From Hyphomicrobiales bacterium (GTDB taxonomy: Bacteria > Pseudomonadota > Alphaproteobacteria > Rhizobiales > Rhizobiaceae), in NCBI GenBank assembly GCA_900466475.1, contig UBMI01000018.1:187721-240132 (forward strand): a DNA stretch of 52,412 nt. Direction: 5' to 3'. The notes below the pieces were generated by a model. It was not told the origin of the DNA. It ran no database searches and saw only the letters and a program-made list of their open reading frames with translations. Shown here piece after piece: positions 1 to 7,809 of the stretch; the stretch's first letter is position 1; every line of letters begins with the position of its first letter. The translations under genes were made by a program, and so were the position numbers.

Positions 1-1481
1 GCCTTATCCTGAGCTTCGGCGGCTCCGAGATCATGACTATGCTCGGAGGTATTTCCCCGACACTGGGCGTGCCGGAATGGATTCGCTTCGGCTTCCTCGG
101 CGCCGGCGGCGCGCTGATCCTCGTCGTGCTTATGCTGCAGCGCATCGCCGAAGGAAAGGCGTGGCCGGTCATGCTCTCCTTTGCCGCCGGCGCGGCGCTC
201 TATGCCGGTATCCCTTTTATCTCCATCGAGCTCGATTGGCCGCCCAGCATCTTCCTCGGGCTGATTGCTGCCATCGGCCTGGTACTCGCGGCACCCCTGC
301 CACATGCCTTCCTGGCCGCGGCCTATGTGGTTATCGCCTTCGGCAGCAGCCTACCGGAGCCGGCGATCGTCTCGTCGACCGTCACGGGCATTTCGAAATT
401 CCTGCTGCTTGCCATCCCCTTCTTCCTGCTCGCCGGCGGTCTGCTGACGGCATCGGGCGTTGCCAACCAGCTTGTACGTTTCGCCGCCGCCATGGTCGGC
501 CATCGCCGCGCTGGTCTTGCCCAGACGACGCTGCTGACCAGTGTGCTCTTTTCGGGCGCTTCCGGCTCATCCGTTGCCAATGCCGCTTTTGGCGCATCGA
601 CCTTCCAGCCGGAACTCGTCCGTCACGGCTATCCACCGGCCAAAGCCGCGGCGATCATCGCGGCGACTTCGGTGCTGGACAATGTCATCCCACCATCGAT
701 CGCCTTCCTGATCCTGGCAACCGCCACGAATCTTTCGGTCGGTTCGCTGCTGGTTGGGGGCTTCTTTGCCGGTGGGCTGATGGCCATCTGTCTGGCCATT
801 GCCATTCATCTGACGGTTCGCGATCAGACGCCCATCCCGCGAGCCACAGGGGCGCAACGCCGGCAGTCTGCCGTCCAGGCGATCCCGGCCTTCGGTCTTG
901 GCGTCATCGTCGTGGTCGGCATCCGCATCGGCATCGTCACGACGACGGAAGCCGCAGCCCTTGCTGCCTTCTATACCTTCCTGCTCGGCATCGGCGCTCG
1001 GCTTGGTGTGTTTTCCCTTTATGCCGCCTTTCGCCAGGCGGCTGTCGAAGCGGCAGCTATTGGCCTGCTGATCGGCACTGCCGGTCCCTTTGCGTTCCTG
1101 CTGGCTGTTGACGATGTCTCGGGCCTGATCTCTCATCTGACGACGGCGCTCGGCGGCAGTGCGCTTGCCGTGATCTTGTTGTCGAACATCATCCTGCTGG
1201 TCGTTGGACTGGTTCTCGATATCGGCGCTGCGATCCTGCTCTTCGGCCCGATCCTTCTGCCGGCCGCGGTCGCCGCAGGCATCGATCCGATCCATTTCGG
1301 CGTCATCATCGTGGTGAACCTGATGATACACGGGCTGACACCGCCGCTGGGCATGCTGATCTTCGTCGTCAGCGGGGTGACCCGCATTCCGGCATCCGCC
1401 CTCTTCAAGGCGGTCGTTCCCTATCTGCTTGCTCTTCTCGTTTCGCTCGCAATCCTTTGCGTCTGGGCGATCATCTTCTAA
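1..1481 (+). CDS. dctM: TRAP transporter permease, DctM-type large subunit with fused DctQ-like N-terminus (5' partial)
   Basis: This is the membrane permease of a tripartite ATP-independent periplasmic transporter, which moves a carboxylate-type solute across the inner membrane using an ion gradient. The frame is open to the left edge of the window; the first internal ATG is at 33. The codons before it continue without a stop, and the first 50 or so residues resemble the end of a DctQ small subunit, so the protein is probably a DctQ-DctM fusion. The visible part has about a dozen hydrophobic segments and the typical DctM stretch with FSGASGSSVANAAFG, followed by PPSIAFLIL and, near the end, HGLTPPLGMLIF. 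The dctP gene follows after 17 bases. The substrate is unknown. Confidence in the family is high; the fusion is inferred from the open 5' end. Confidence 0.88.
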   Translation, partial: LILSFGGSEIMTMLGGISPTLGVPEWIRFGFLGAGGALILVVLMLQRIAEGKAWPVMLSFAAGAALYAGIPFISIELDWPPSIFLGLIAAIGLVLAAPLPHAFLAAAYVVIAFGSSLPEPAIVSSTVTGISKFLLLAIPFFLLAGGLLTASGVANQLVRFAAAMVGHRRAGLAQTTLLTSVLFSGASGSSVANAAFGASTFQPELVRHGYPPAKAAAIIAATSVLDNVIPPSIAFLILATATNLSVGSLLVGGFFAGGLMAICLAIAIHLTVRDQTPIPRATGAQRRQSAVQAIPAFGLGVIVVVGIRIGIVTTTEAAALAAFYTFLLGIGARLGVFSLYAAFRQAAVEAAAIGLLIGTAGPFAFLLAVDDVSGLISHLTTALGGSALAVILLSNIILLVVGLVLDIGAAILLFGPILLPAAVAAGIDPIHFGVIIVVNLMIHGLTPPLGMLIFVVSGVTRIPASALFKAVVPYLLALLVSLAILCVWAIIF

Positions 1482-1498
1482 CGGACAGGATTTCATTC

Positions 1499-2497
1499 AT
1501 GGACAATCTCAACCGCCGCAATTTTTTGAAGACCACCGCTCTTGCCGGCACCGCTCTTGCCGCACCGGCTTTCGTTCGCACCGCGGCGGCCCGCACGACG
1601 ACGATCACCGTCGCTTCCCTGCTTGGAGACGACAAGCCGGAGACGAAGATCTGGATAAAGATCAACGAGCTGGTCGAGGCCAAGCTGCCCGGCCAGTTCA
1701 AGTTCAACATCGTCAAGAACGGTGCGCTCGGTGGTGAAAAGGAAGTGGCCGAAGGCGTTCGCCTCGGTTCCATTCATGCCAGTCTTTCCACGGTTTCCTC
1801 GCTCTCCGGCTGGGCACCGGAACTTCAGATCCTCGACCTTCCCTTTCTGTTTCACGATGCCGATCATGTCCGCCGCACCGTCAGTGGCAATGTCGGTGCC
1901 GATCTGAAGGGCAAGTTGCAGGCACAGAATTTCGTCGTCGGCGATTTCATCAATTACGGTGCCCGTCATCTCCTGACAAAGGAGCCGGTGACGCGTCCGG
2001 AACAACTGAAGGGCAAGCGCATCCGCGTCATCCAGAGCCCGTTGCATACCAGGCTCTGGAGCGCTTTCGGTACGACGCCGATCGGGATTCCGATCACCGA
2101 GACCTATAATGCACTGGCAACAGGCGTTGCAGATGCCATGGACCTCACGAAATCGGCTTACGCAGGCTTCAAGCTCTATGAGGTCGTGCCCTACATGACC
2201 GAGACCGGCCATATCTGGGCTTCAGGAATCATTTATTATTCCTCGACCTTCTGGGGTAGCCTGAATGACGAGCAGAGGGACGTCTTCCAGCAAGCTTCCA
2301 CAGAAGGTGCCGCCTACTTCAATCAACTGATTATCGATGACGAGGCGGCCTCGATGGAAATCTCGCTGAAGAACGGTGGCAAGCTGCTGAAGCCGGAAGC
2401 TCCGGAAGAATGGCAGAAGGGCGCGCAGGGCGTCTGGGACGATTTTGCCCCGATCGTTGGCGGGCTCGACCGCATCAAGGCTATCCAGTCGGCCTGA
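1499..2497 (+). CDS. dctP: TRAP transporter periplasmic solute-binding protein, DctP family
   Basis: This 332-residue protein is the periplasmic receptor that hands substrate to the DctQM permease encoded just upstream. I chose the ATG at 1499 because AGGA precedes it and it gives a twin-arginine signal (RRNFLK at residues 6-11) followed by a hydrophobic stretch and an Ala-rich cleavage region; the frame extends further upstream but without a convincing start. The mature protein shows DctP-family features: GALGGEKEVAEGVRLGSI, then LPFLFHDADHVRR, and LKGKRIRVIQSP near the middle, with the conserved Arg that usually contacts a substrate carboxylate. DctP proteins bind mostly organic acids or sugar acids; which one cannot be read from the sequence. 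No clear terminator follows, and the next gene is convergent. Confidence 0.9.
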   Translation: MDNLNRRNFLKTTALAGTALAAPAFVRTAAARTTTITVASLLGDDKPETKIWIKINELVEAKLPGQFKFNIVKNGALGGEKEVAEGVRLGSIHASLSTVSSLSGWAPELQILDLPFLFHDADHVRRTVSGNVGADLKGKLQAQNFVVGDFINYGARHLLTKEPVTRPEQLKGKRIRVIQSPLHTRLWSAFGTTPIGIPITETYNALATGVADAMDLTKSAYAGFKLYEVVPYMTETGHIWASGIIYYSSTFWGSLNDEQRDVFQQASTEGAAYFNQLIIDDEAASMEISLKNGGKLLKPEAPEEWQKGAQGVWDDFAPIVGGLDRIKAIQSA

Positions 2498-2574
2498 GGA
2501 ACTCCTGAGCGCAGGGCTGGTCTATCTGCCAGTCTTGCCGAATTTTCGGGGCGATGAAGTACGGGCCTTCGAAT

Positions 2575-2928
2575 TCACGCTGCTTCGTCGTCCAATATTT
2601 TCACCGGCCGGTCCCACTGGATCAGCACGACACAACCGGTATCGCTCCAGACCGAATGTTCGGTACCGGGTGCATTGACGATGTAACTGCCACGGCCGTA
2701 GTCGCCCGCCTCGTCGGATTGCACGCCGTCGAGGACGAGAATGGTTTCAAGCCCTTCGTGCCGGTGGCGGGGAACGGAGGCGCCGGCCTCGTATTTCAGA
2801 AGCGCCACGCCCGGCTGATCGCCTTCAAAATGCCTGATCCAGTGGATGGTCACTTCATCGCGGAAGGGGCCGAATTTCAGCTCCTTCCAACCACCCGAGG
2901 TGAGCAGTTCGCGGGTGGTTTCAGGCAT
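2575..2928 (-). CDS. Small cupin-domain protein, last gene of the biuret/formamide operon
   Basis: This 117-residue single-domain cupin carries the two cupin motifs: GASVPRHRHEGLETILVLDG, which holds the metal-binding histidines and glutamate, and the later GTEHSVWS with another histidine. The start is taken at the ATG at 2928 because it lies inside the last codons of the preceding hydrolase gene with an 8-base overlap, which implies translational coupling; an earlier start would lengthen it by ten residues. It resembles the ChrR-like or generic metal-binding cupins. In this context it could be a small enzyme acting on a nitrogen compound, or a sensor or storage protein; nothing in the sequence decides. 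The family is secure, the function is not known. Confidence 0.8.
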   Translation of the reverse strand: MPETTRELLTSGGWKELKFGPFRDEVTIHWIRHFEGDQPGVALLKYEAGASVPRHRHEGLETILVLDGVQSDEAGDYGRGSYIVNAPGTEHSVWSDTGCVVLIQWDRPVKILDDEAA

Positions 2929-3589
2929 GGGCGATGCTCTCCAGGATATCGTCGACACGGGCCGTCCAGCCGACGATCGCGCCCTGGGCGCGGATCATGG
3001 CGATGGCGGCCGCCTTGAATTCGGGGAAGTAGCTTTCCGTTGCCTCCTCGGCGAGCAGGCATTCGTAACCGCGGTCGTTCGCCTCGCGCATGGTTGTTTG
3101 GACGCAAACTTCTGTCGTCACGCCTGCGAATACGAGCTGCTTGATACCCTTGTCTTGCAGAACCTCTCCAAGTTCGGTTGCATAAAAGGCGCCTTTGCCG
3201 GGTTTTTCTATCACCACTTCGCCCTTCACCGGCGCAAGTTCTGGCAGGATCGCCGTGCCGGGCTCGCCGGAAATCAGAATCCGGCCCATGGGGCCTTCAT
3301 CGCCGATCCTGAGTGTCGGATTGCCACGGTCCCTTTTTGCCGGCGGCAGATCCGAAAGGTCGGGCCTGTGACATTCCATCGTATGGATGACCGGCAGACC
3401 GGCATTGCGGAAGCCCTGAATGAGACGTTTGACATCTGGCACGATCCTGGTGATGCGGCTGACATCGTTGCCGAGGCTGGCGCCGAAACCGCCTGGTTCG
3501 GCGAAATCGCGCTGCATGTCGATGACGACGAGGGCGAGCTGGTCGTGGTTCACCGGAAAGGCGAAAGGCTCTGCCTTGATCTCCGCCAT
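2921..3589 (-). CDS. Isochorismatase-family cysteine hydrolase, paralogue of BiuH
   Basis: This is a 222-residue cysteine hydrolase of the isochorismatase superfamily, which cleaves C-N bonds in ureides, amides or carbamoyl compounds. The triad is visible: D24 in VVIDMQRDF, K129 in VVIEKPGKGAF and C162 in GVTTEVCVQTTMREAN. The segment around the cysteine (TTMREANDRGYECLL) is identical to that in BiuH encoded two genes upstream, but the N-terminus is shorter and the residues after the cysteine differ (EEATESYFPEFKAAA), so the substrate is probably different. RutB-like ureidoacrylate or another ureide hydrolase activity is possible. Its ATG overlaps the stop of the ABC ATPase gene by one base. 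The family is certain and the exact reaction is unknown. Confidence 0.88.
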   Translation of the reverse strand: MAEIKAEPFAFPVNHDQLALVVIDMQRDFAEPGGFGASLGNDVSRITRIVPDVKRLIQGFRNAGLPVIHTMECHRPDLSDLPPAKRDRGNPTLRIGDEGPMGRILISGEPGTAILPELAPVKGEVVIEKPGKGAFYATELGEVLQDKGIKQLVFAGVTTEVCVQTTMREANDRGYECLLAEEATESYFPEFKAAAIAMIRAQGAIVGWTARVDDILESIAHA

Positions 3590-5139
3590 CAGTGATGCCC
3601 CGCCATATGCGCGCCGATGACGCCGATATCGGCTGATCGCGCCGGGGTCTCGTAGACCAGCTTGCCTTCGGAAATCACCATGATGCGGTCGGACATCTCG
3701 AGCAACTCGTCGAGGTCTTCGGAAAACAGCAAAACGGCCGTACCGGAATTGCGCGCTTTCATGATGCGGGCGCGGATCTCCGCAACGGCCGAGAAATCGA
3801 GACCGAAGCAGGGGTTCGAGACGATCAGCAGGTCCACCTCGCCAGTCAGTTCGCGGGCGAGCACGGCGCGTTGCACATTGCCGCCCGAAAGCGCTGCGAT
3901 CGGGGACGAAAAGGATGCCGTCTTGACCTTGAAATCGGAGATCAGGTCGGTTGCGCGCTCCTTCATCTTACCCTTGTTCAGCCAGATCGCATCCTTGCCG
4001 TCTGCCTTCAGATCGAAGGTGCGGAAGGCGAGGTTTTCACTGACCGTCATGCGTGGCGCGCAGGCATTCTGCAGAGGTTCTTCCGGGATGAAGCGAACAT
4101 TGTTCTTGCGGGTTTCCGGACGTGTCGCGCCGTAAATCTCGCCCTTGACGCTGACGCGGCCAGTATCGGTCGGCCTTTGGCCGGCAAGGATCTCAGTCAG
4201 TTCCTTCTGGCCGTTGCCCGATATGCCGGCAATGCCGACGATCTCGCCCGAGCGGACGGTGAGATTGTCGATCTCTATGGTCTTGAGACCGGAGCGATCC
4301 GGTGCCTTGACCTGCTCGACTGTGAGGACCGGCTTGGCGCCTTCGGAAATCGGAACGCGGGTATCAAGCTCGGCGAGCTTGACGTCGCCGATCATCATCG
4401 CCGCCATGTCGGCCGTGGAAAGCTCACCCACCTTGCCGCTGCCGACGAGCTTGCCGCGCCGCAGGATGGAGACGGCATCGGCGAATTTCGTGACCTCGTG
4501 GAATTTGTGGGAGATCATCAATACGGTCAGCTCGCCACGCTGTGTCATACCGCGCACGAGACCAAGCATTTCGTCGGCTTCGGCAGGCGTCAGCACCGAG
4601 GTCGGCTCATCGAGCACCAGGAAGGAGCGGCCGAGATAGAGTTGCTTGACGATTTCAAGCTTCTGCTTCTCGCCGGCGGCAAGTTCGCTCACCGGACGAT
4701 CGAGCGGAATCTTGAAGGGCATGCGCTCCATGAAGGCGGCGAGATCCTTGCGTTCCTTCGCCCAATTGATGATGGCAGGTACTTCGGCGCGGCTGATGAC
4801 GAGGTTTTCAGCTCCGGTGAGCGAAGGAACGAGCGTGAAGTGTTGATAGACCATGCCGAGCCCATAGGTCGCAGCGTCCTTCGGTGACGCGATTGCCACT
4901 TCGCCACCATTGACGGAAAGCGCGCCCGATGTCGCGTGGTAGAAGCCCATGATGCATTTGACGAGCGTCGACTTGCCGGCGCCGTTTTCGCCAAGCAGCG
5001 CGTGGAAGCTGCCGGCGGGTATCTTGATCGACACATGGTCGAGGGCGGTGAAGCTACCGAAGCGCATCGTCATGTCGATCGTGTCGATCCCGACGGCCTT
5101 GCCGGCTTGCGGAAGAGGGGTGTCGCGGACTGTGCTCAT
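3589..5139 (-). CDS. ABC transporter ATPase, two nucleotide-binding domains, BMP/nucleoside-type
   Basis: This 516-residue protein has two fused ATP-binding domains, like RbsA- and YufO-type ATPases that energise BMP-family importers. The first domain is intact, with Walker A GENGAGKST at about 50-58, a signature-like ELAAGEKQK at about 152-160 and Walker B VLDEPTSVL at about 175. The second has a degenerate Walker A (GISGNGQKE) and a Walker B-like VSNPCFGLD, as is usual for this family. I chose the ATG at 5139 because it overlaps the biuH stop by four bases (ATGA); the frame runs further upstream inside biuH. It works with the two permeases at 6883-8939 and the binding protein at 8960-10087. 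It is unusual that the ATPase gene is separated from its permeases by two enzyme genes. Confidence 0.92.
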   Translation of the reverse strand: MSTVRDTPLPQAGKAVGIDTIDMTMRFGSFTALDHVSIKIPAGSFHALLGENGAGKSTLVKCIMGFYHATSGALSVNGGEVAIASPKDAATYGLGMVYQHFTLVPSLTGAENLVISRAEVPAIINWAKERKDLAAFMERMPFKIPLDRPVSELAAGEKQKLEIVKQLYLGRSFLVLDEPTSVLTPAEADEMLGLVRGMTQRGELTVLMISHKFHEVTKFADAVSILRRGKLVGSGKVGELSTADMAAMMIGDVKLAELDTRVPISEGAKPVLTVEQVKAPDRSGLKTIEIDNLTVRSGEIVGIAGISGNGQKELTEILAGQRPTDTGRVSVKGEIYGATRPETRKNNVRFIPEEPLQNACAPRMTVSENLAFRTFDLKADGKDAIWLNKGKMKERATDLISDFKVKTASFSSPIAALSGGNVQRAVLARELTGEVDLLIVSNPCFGLDFSAVAEIRARIMKARNSGTAVLLFSEDLDELLEMSDRIMVISEGKLVYETPARSADIGVIGAHMAGHH

Positions 5140-5837
5140 GGCAGCTGGCTCACAAGGGTTTGAGAGTTGGAGACAGAGCCGAAGACACCGCCCTGCATCT
5201 TGACCATCTTGATCGCGGCAAGGTGGTTGCCGTGGTCGGTCGCGCCGCAGCAGTCTTCCAAGAGCAGGCATTCATAGCCGCGGTCGTTCGCCTCCCGCAT
5301 CGTGGTGGAAACGCAGACGTCGGTGGTAATGCCGGTCAGGATGATATTTTCGATACGCTTCTGGTTAAGGATCAGTTCGAGATCGGTAGCGCAGAACGAA
5401 CCTTTGCCGGGCTTGTCGATGATCGTTTCGCCTTCAATCGGGTAGAGTTCGGGAATGATGTCCCAGCCGGGCTCGCCACGTGTGAGGATGCGCCCGCAAG
5501 GCCCGGGATCGCCGATGCCAGCGCCGATACGCTGCGAACGCCAACGCTTGTTGGCCGGCAGGTCGGCAAGATCGGGCCGGTGGCCCTCGCGCGTGTGGAT
5601 GATGTGATAGCCCTTGGCCCGCATGGCGGCCAAGACCTTCTTGATCGGCTCGATCGGGGCTTGCACCAGCGACAGGTCGTAACCCATGTGATCGACATAG
5701 CCGCCCTTGCCACAGAAATCCGTCTGCATATCGATGATGATGAGGGCGGTATTGTCTGGTCGCAGGGCGCCGTTATAGGGCCAGGCATAGGGGTCGGCGT
5801 CGATATAATGTCCTTTGGCTTCGACTAAGGCGTCCAT
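5136..5837 (-). CDS. biuH: Biuret amidohydrolase (BiuH), isochorismatase-like cysteine hydrolase
   Basis: This enzyme hydrolyses biuret to allophanate and ammonia in the cytoplasm, a step of cyanuric acid catabolism. It has 233 residues, close to the characterised Rhizobium leguminosarum BiuH as I recall it, and the same functional residues fall at the same numbers: D36 in IIIDMQTDF, K142 in IIDKPGKGSF, C175 in TTDVCVSTTM, and Q215 in MVKMQGG, the residue described as lining the substrate entrance. A good ribosome binding site (AGGAGAGAGG) precedes the ATG. It sits 11 bases after amiF and overlaps the ATPase start. No cyanuric acid hydrolase or allophanate hydrolase gene is in the window, so either free biuret is the intended substrate or those genes lie elsewhere. 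Confidence 0.9.
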   Translation of the reverse strand: MDALVEAKGHYIDADPYAWPYNGALRPDNTALIIIDMQTDFCGKGGYVDHMGYDLSLVQAPIEPIKKVLAAMRAKGYHIIHTREGHRPDLADLPANKRWRSQRIGAGIGDPGPCGRILTRGEPGWDIIPELYPIEGETIIDKPGKGSFCATDLELILNQKRIENIILTGITTDVCVSTTMREANDRGYECLLLEDCCGATDHGNHLAAIKMVKMQGGVFGSVSNSQTLVSQLP

Positions 5838-5848
5838 CGTCCTCTCTC

Positions 5849-6865
5849 CTATTCACCCGCGAGTTTGAAAGTTTCGCCGTAGCGACGCGCCGGCTTGTCG
5901 AAGCCGCAGGACGTACCGTCCGTGACCTTCACCTGATCCTCCCAGGGGAGGCGGTATTTGCCGGCGATGAGGTCGTGCATGTAGGTGTAGGGCGCATCAC
6001 CGGCACCGCCGGCAACCGCGACGTAGCCACGATGGCCGAACTGGTAGATGTTGTTTTCGACACCCCAGCCAAGGCGGGCTTCGCGCACGAGATCCGGACG
6101 CACCTCGGCGGTAATGATCTCGTTGACGCGGCCCGATGTACCGTGAGCGATGATCGAGCCGTCGAAATTGCAGATCATGCCTTCGCCCATGCTGTCGAAC
6201 GTGCCGTCAGAGCCGCACATGCAGACGCTCGCAGTGATCATGAGATTGCAGAAGGCGTTCGACTGGTTGGTGAATTTCCAGCTCTCGCGGATCGGCGCCG
6301 TGTAGCCGGCCGTGCGGATCATGATTTCCGCACCCTTATAGGCGCATTCACGCGCCATTTCCGGAAACATGCCGTCATGGCAGATGATGAGCGCGAGCTT
6401 CGCGCCCTTGGGGCCGTCGATGACGGGGATGCCGAAATTGCCGGGCTCCCACGGCTCGACCGGCACCCAGGGATGCATCTTGCGGTAATAGAGCTTCAGT
6501 TCGCCCCTGTCGTCGATGATGATGCCGGAATTGTAGGGCATGCCCTCAGGGTTCAACTCCATGATCGAGAAGCAGCCCCAGATCGTATTCTCCCGGCAGG
6601 CCTTCTTGAAGGCTGCGACCTCTGGCCCATCGAGCGTGCACATGATCTCGGGATTGATATCCATCGACAGGCCGTGCAGGGCATACTCCGGAAAGACGAC
6701 CAGATCCATGCCCGGCTGATTGCGCCGCGCCTTGGCAACAAGATCGACGATGACCTGCGTCTGGCGCGCAAGGTCTTCCCGTGTCACGGTGACAGGAAGC
6801 TGAAGCTGAATGAGGCCGATCCCGACGCCATGTTCCGACTTGTTCAATCCGCCGAGGCCATTCAT
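5849..6865 (-). CDS. amiF: Formamidase (AmiF), nitrilase-superfamily aliphatic amidase
   Basis: This 338-residue enzyme hydrolyses formamide to formate and ammonia. It is a nitrilase-superfamily amidase with the Glu-Lys-Cys triad: E60 in VVFPEYALHG, K129 in LYYRKMHPW and C162 in LIICHDGMFPE. The C-terminal part (RLGWGVENNIY, FGHRGYVA, AGKYRLPWED and KVTDG) is characteristic of AmiF and differs from AmiE-type acetamidases. AGGAG lies before the ATG. The gene is between the second permease gene (17 bases) and biuH (11 bases) in the same transcript. Its place inside a transport operon suggests that imported amides are hydrolysed at once, or that formamide arises from another substrate. Formamidase is a confident call; the physiological substrate is inferred. 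Confidence 0.93.
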   Translation of the reverse strand: MNGLGGLNKSEHGVGIGLIQLQLPVTVTREDLARQTQVIVDLVAKARRNQPGMDLVVFPEYALHGLSMDINPEIMCTLDGPEVAAFKKACRENTIWGCFSIMELNPEGMPYNSGIIIDDRGELKLYYRKMHPWVPVEPWEPGNFGIPVIDGPKGAKLALIICHDGMFPEMARECAYKGAEIMIRTAGYTAPIRESWKFTNQSNAFCNLMITASVCMCGSDGTFDSMGEGMICNFDGSIIAHGTSGRVNEIITAEVRPDLVREARLGWGVENNIYQFGHRGYVAVAGGAGDAPYTYMHDLIAGKYRLPWEDQVKVTDGTSCGFDKPARRYGETFKLAGE

Positions 6866-6882
6866 GGCTTGCTCCTTTCATG

Positions 6883-7809
6883 CTATTTCGTCAGGGAAAG
6901 CGCGCCGGGCGCGCCGGCGAGCGAACGTGTGGGTGAGGAGGTCGCGATCATGATGACCAACGTCAGCACGTAGGGAGCCGCGTAGAAGAGGTAGTAGCCC
7001 TGCGTGACGCCGACCGATTGTAATGCCGGGCCGAGTGCGCCGGTACCGCCGAAGAGCAGAGCGGCGAGGAAGCAGCCAATCGGATTCCAACGGGCGAAGA
7101 TGACGAGCGCCACGGCCATCAAGCCCTGGCCGGACGAAATGCCCTCGTTCCAGGAGCCGGGATAATAGAGTGACAGATAGGCGCCGCCGATGGCCGCCAG
7201 CGAACCGCCGACGGCGGTGGCGAGCAGTCGCACGCGATCGGGATTGATGCCCATGGCGCGGGCGGCATCGGTGCTGTCGCCGACGACGCGCAGGATCAAG
7301 CCGATCCGGGTATTCTTGAATGCCCACCAGAGGATGAAGGCGAGAGCAGCGCCAAGCAGGAAGAGCACGTTGATGTTCAGCGCGGCCTGGATCTGGGGCA
7401 TGCTGGACCAGAAACCAAGCTGTATTGCCGGCAGGTGCGGCGCGGCCGGCTGGATGAAGGGCTTGCCGAGGAAGAAGGCGAGGCCGAGCCCGAACTGCAT
7501 CATGGCGATACCGATGGCGATATCGTTGACCTTCGGCCATTTGCAGATCCAGCCATGGACGAGACCGAAGACGGCGCCCGTCGCCATTGCCGCGAGTACC
7601 CCGAGCCACGGTGAATTGCTCATGACCGCGACGGCATAAGCTGTCATCGCACCGAAGACCAGCGTGCCTTCAAGCCCGAGATTGATGCGGCCGGAGCGCT
7701 CGGTGATCGTCTCGCCGAGGCTGACGAAGATGAAGGGCGTGGAAACGCGGATGGCGCCTGCGAGGATCGCAAGGGGCACGCCCCATATGCCGATGCCTGT
7801 CTCTTCCAT
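6883..7809 (-). CDS. ABC transporter permease (second), BMP/nucleoside-type
   Basis: This 308-residue inner-membrane protein is one of two permeases of the BMP-type importer. It shows the family pattern of many hydrophobic helices with ERSGRINLGLEGTL after the first helix, GIAMMQFGLGLAFFLG in the centre and FARWNPIGCFLAALLFGG near the end. The ATG at 7809 overlaps the stop codon of the first permease gene by one base, so the pair is translationally coupled; the longer open frame upstream lies inside that gene. BMP-family transporters are known for nucleosides and purine-like molecules. Next to formamidase and biuret hydrolase, this one more likely carries a small nitrogen-rich compound, which is an inference. 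Confidence 0.9.
   Translation of the reverse strand: MEETGIGIWGVPLAILAGAIRVSTPFIFVSLGETITERSGRINLGLEGTLVFGAMTAYAVAVMSNSPWLGVLAAMATGAVFGLVHGWICKWPKVNDIAIGIAMMQFGLGLAFFLGKPFIQPAAPHLPAIQLGFWSSMPQIQAALNINVLFLLGAALAFILWWAFKNTRIGLILRVVGDSTDAARAMGINPDRVRLLATAVGGSLAAIGGAYLSLYYPGSWNEGISSGQGLMAVALVIFARWNPIGCFLAALLFGGTGALGPALQSVGVTQGYYLFYAAPYVLTLVIMIATSSPTRSLAGAPGALSLTK

Noticed and set aside
567..1496. A 309-residue open frame on the minus strand opposite the TRAP permease gene
   Set aside because: It is rich in Asp, Gln, Arg and His as expected from the complement of a hydrophobic protein gene, and has no domain or ribosome binding site.
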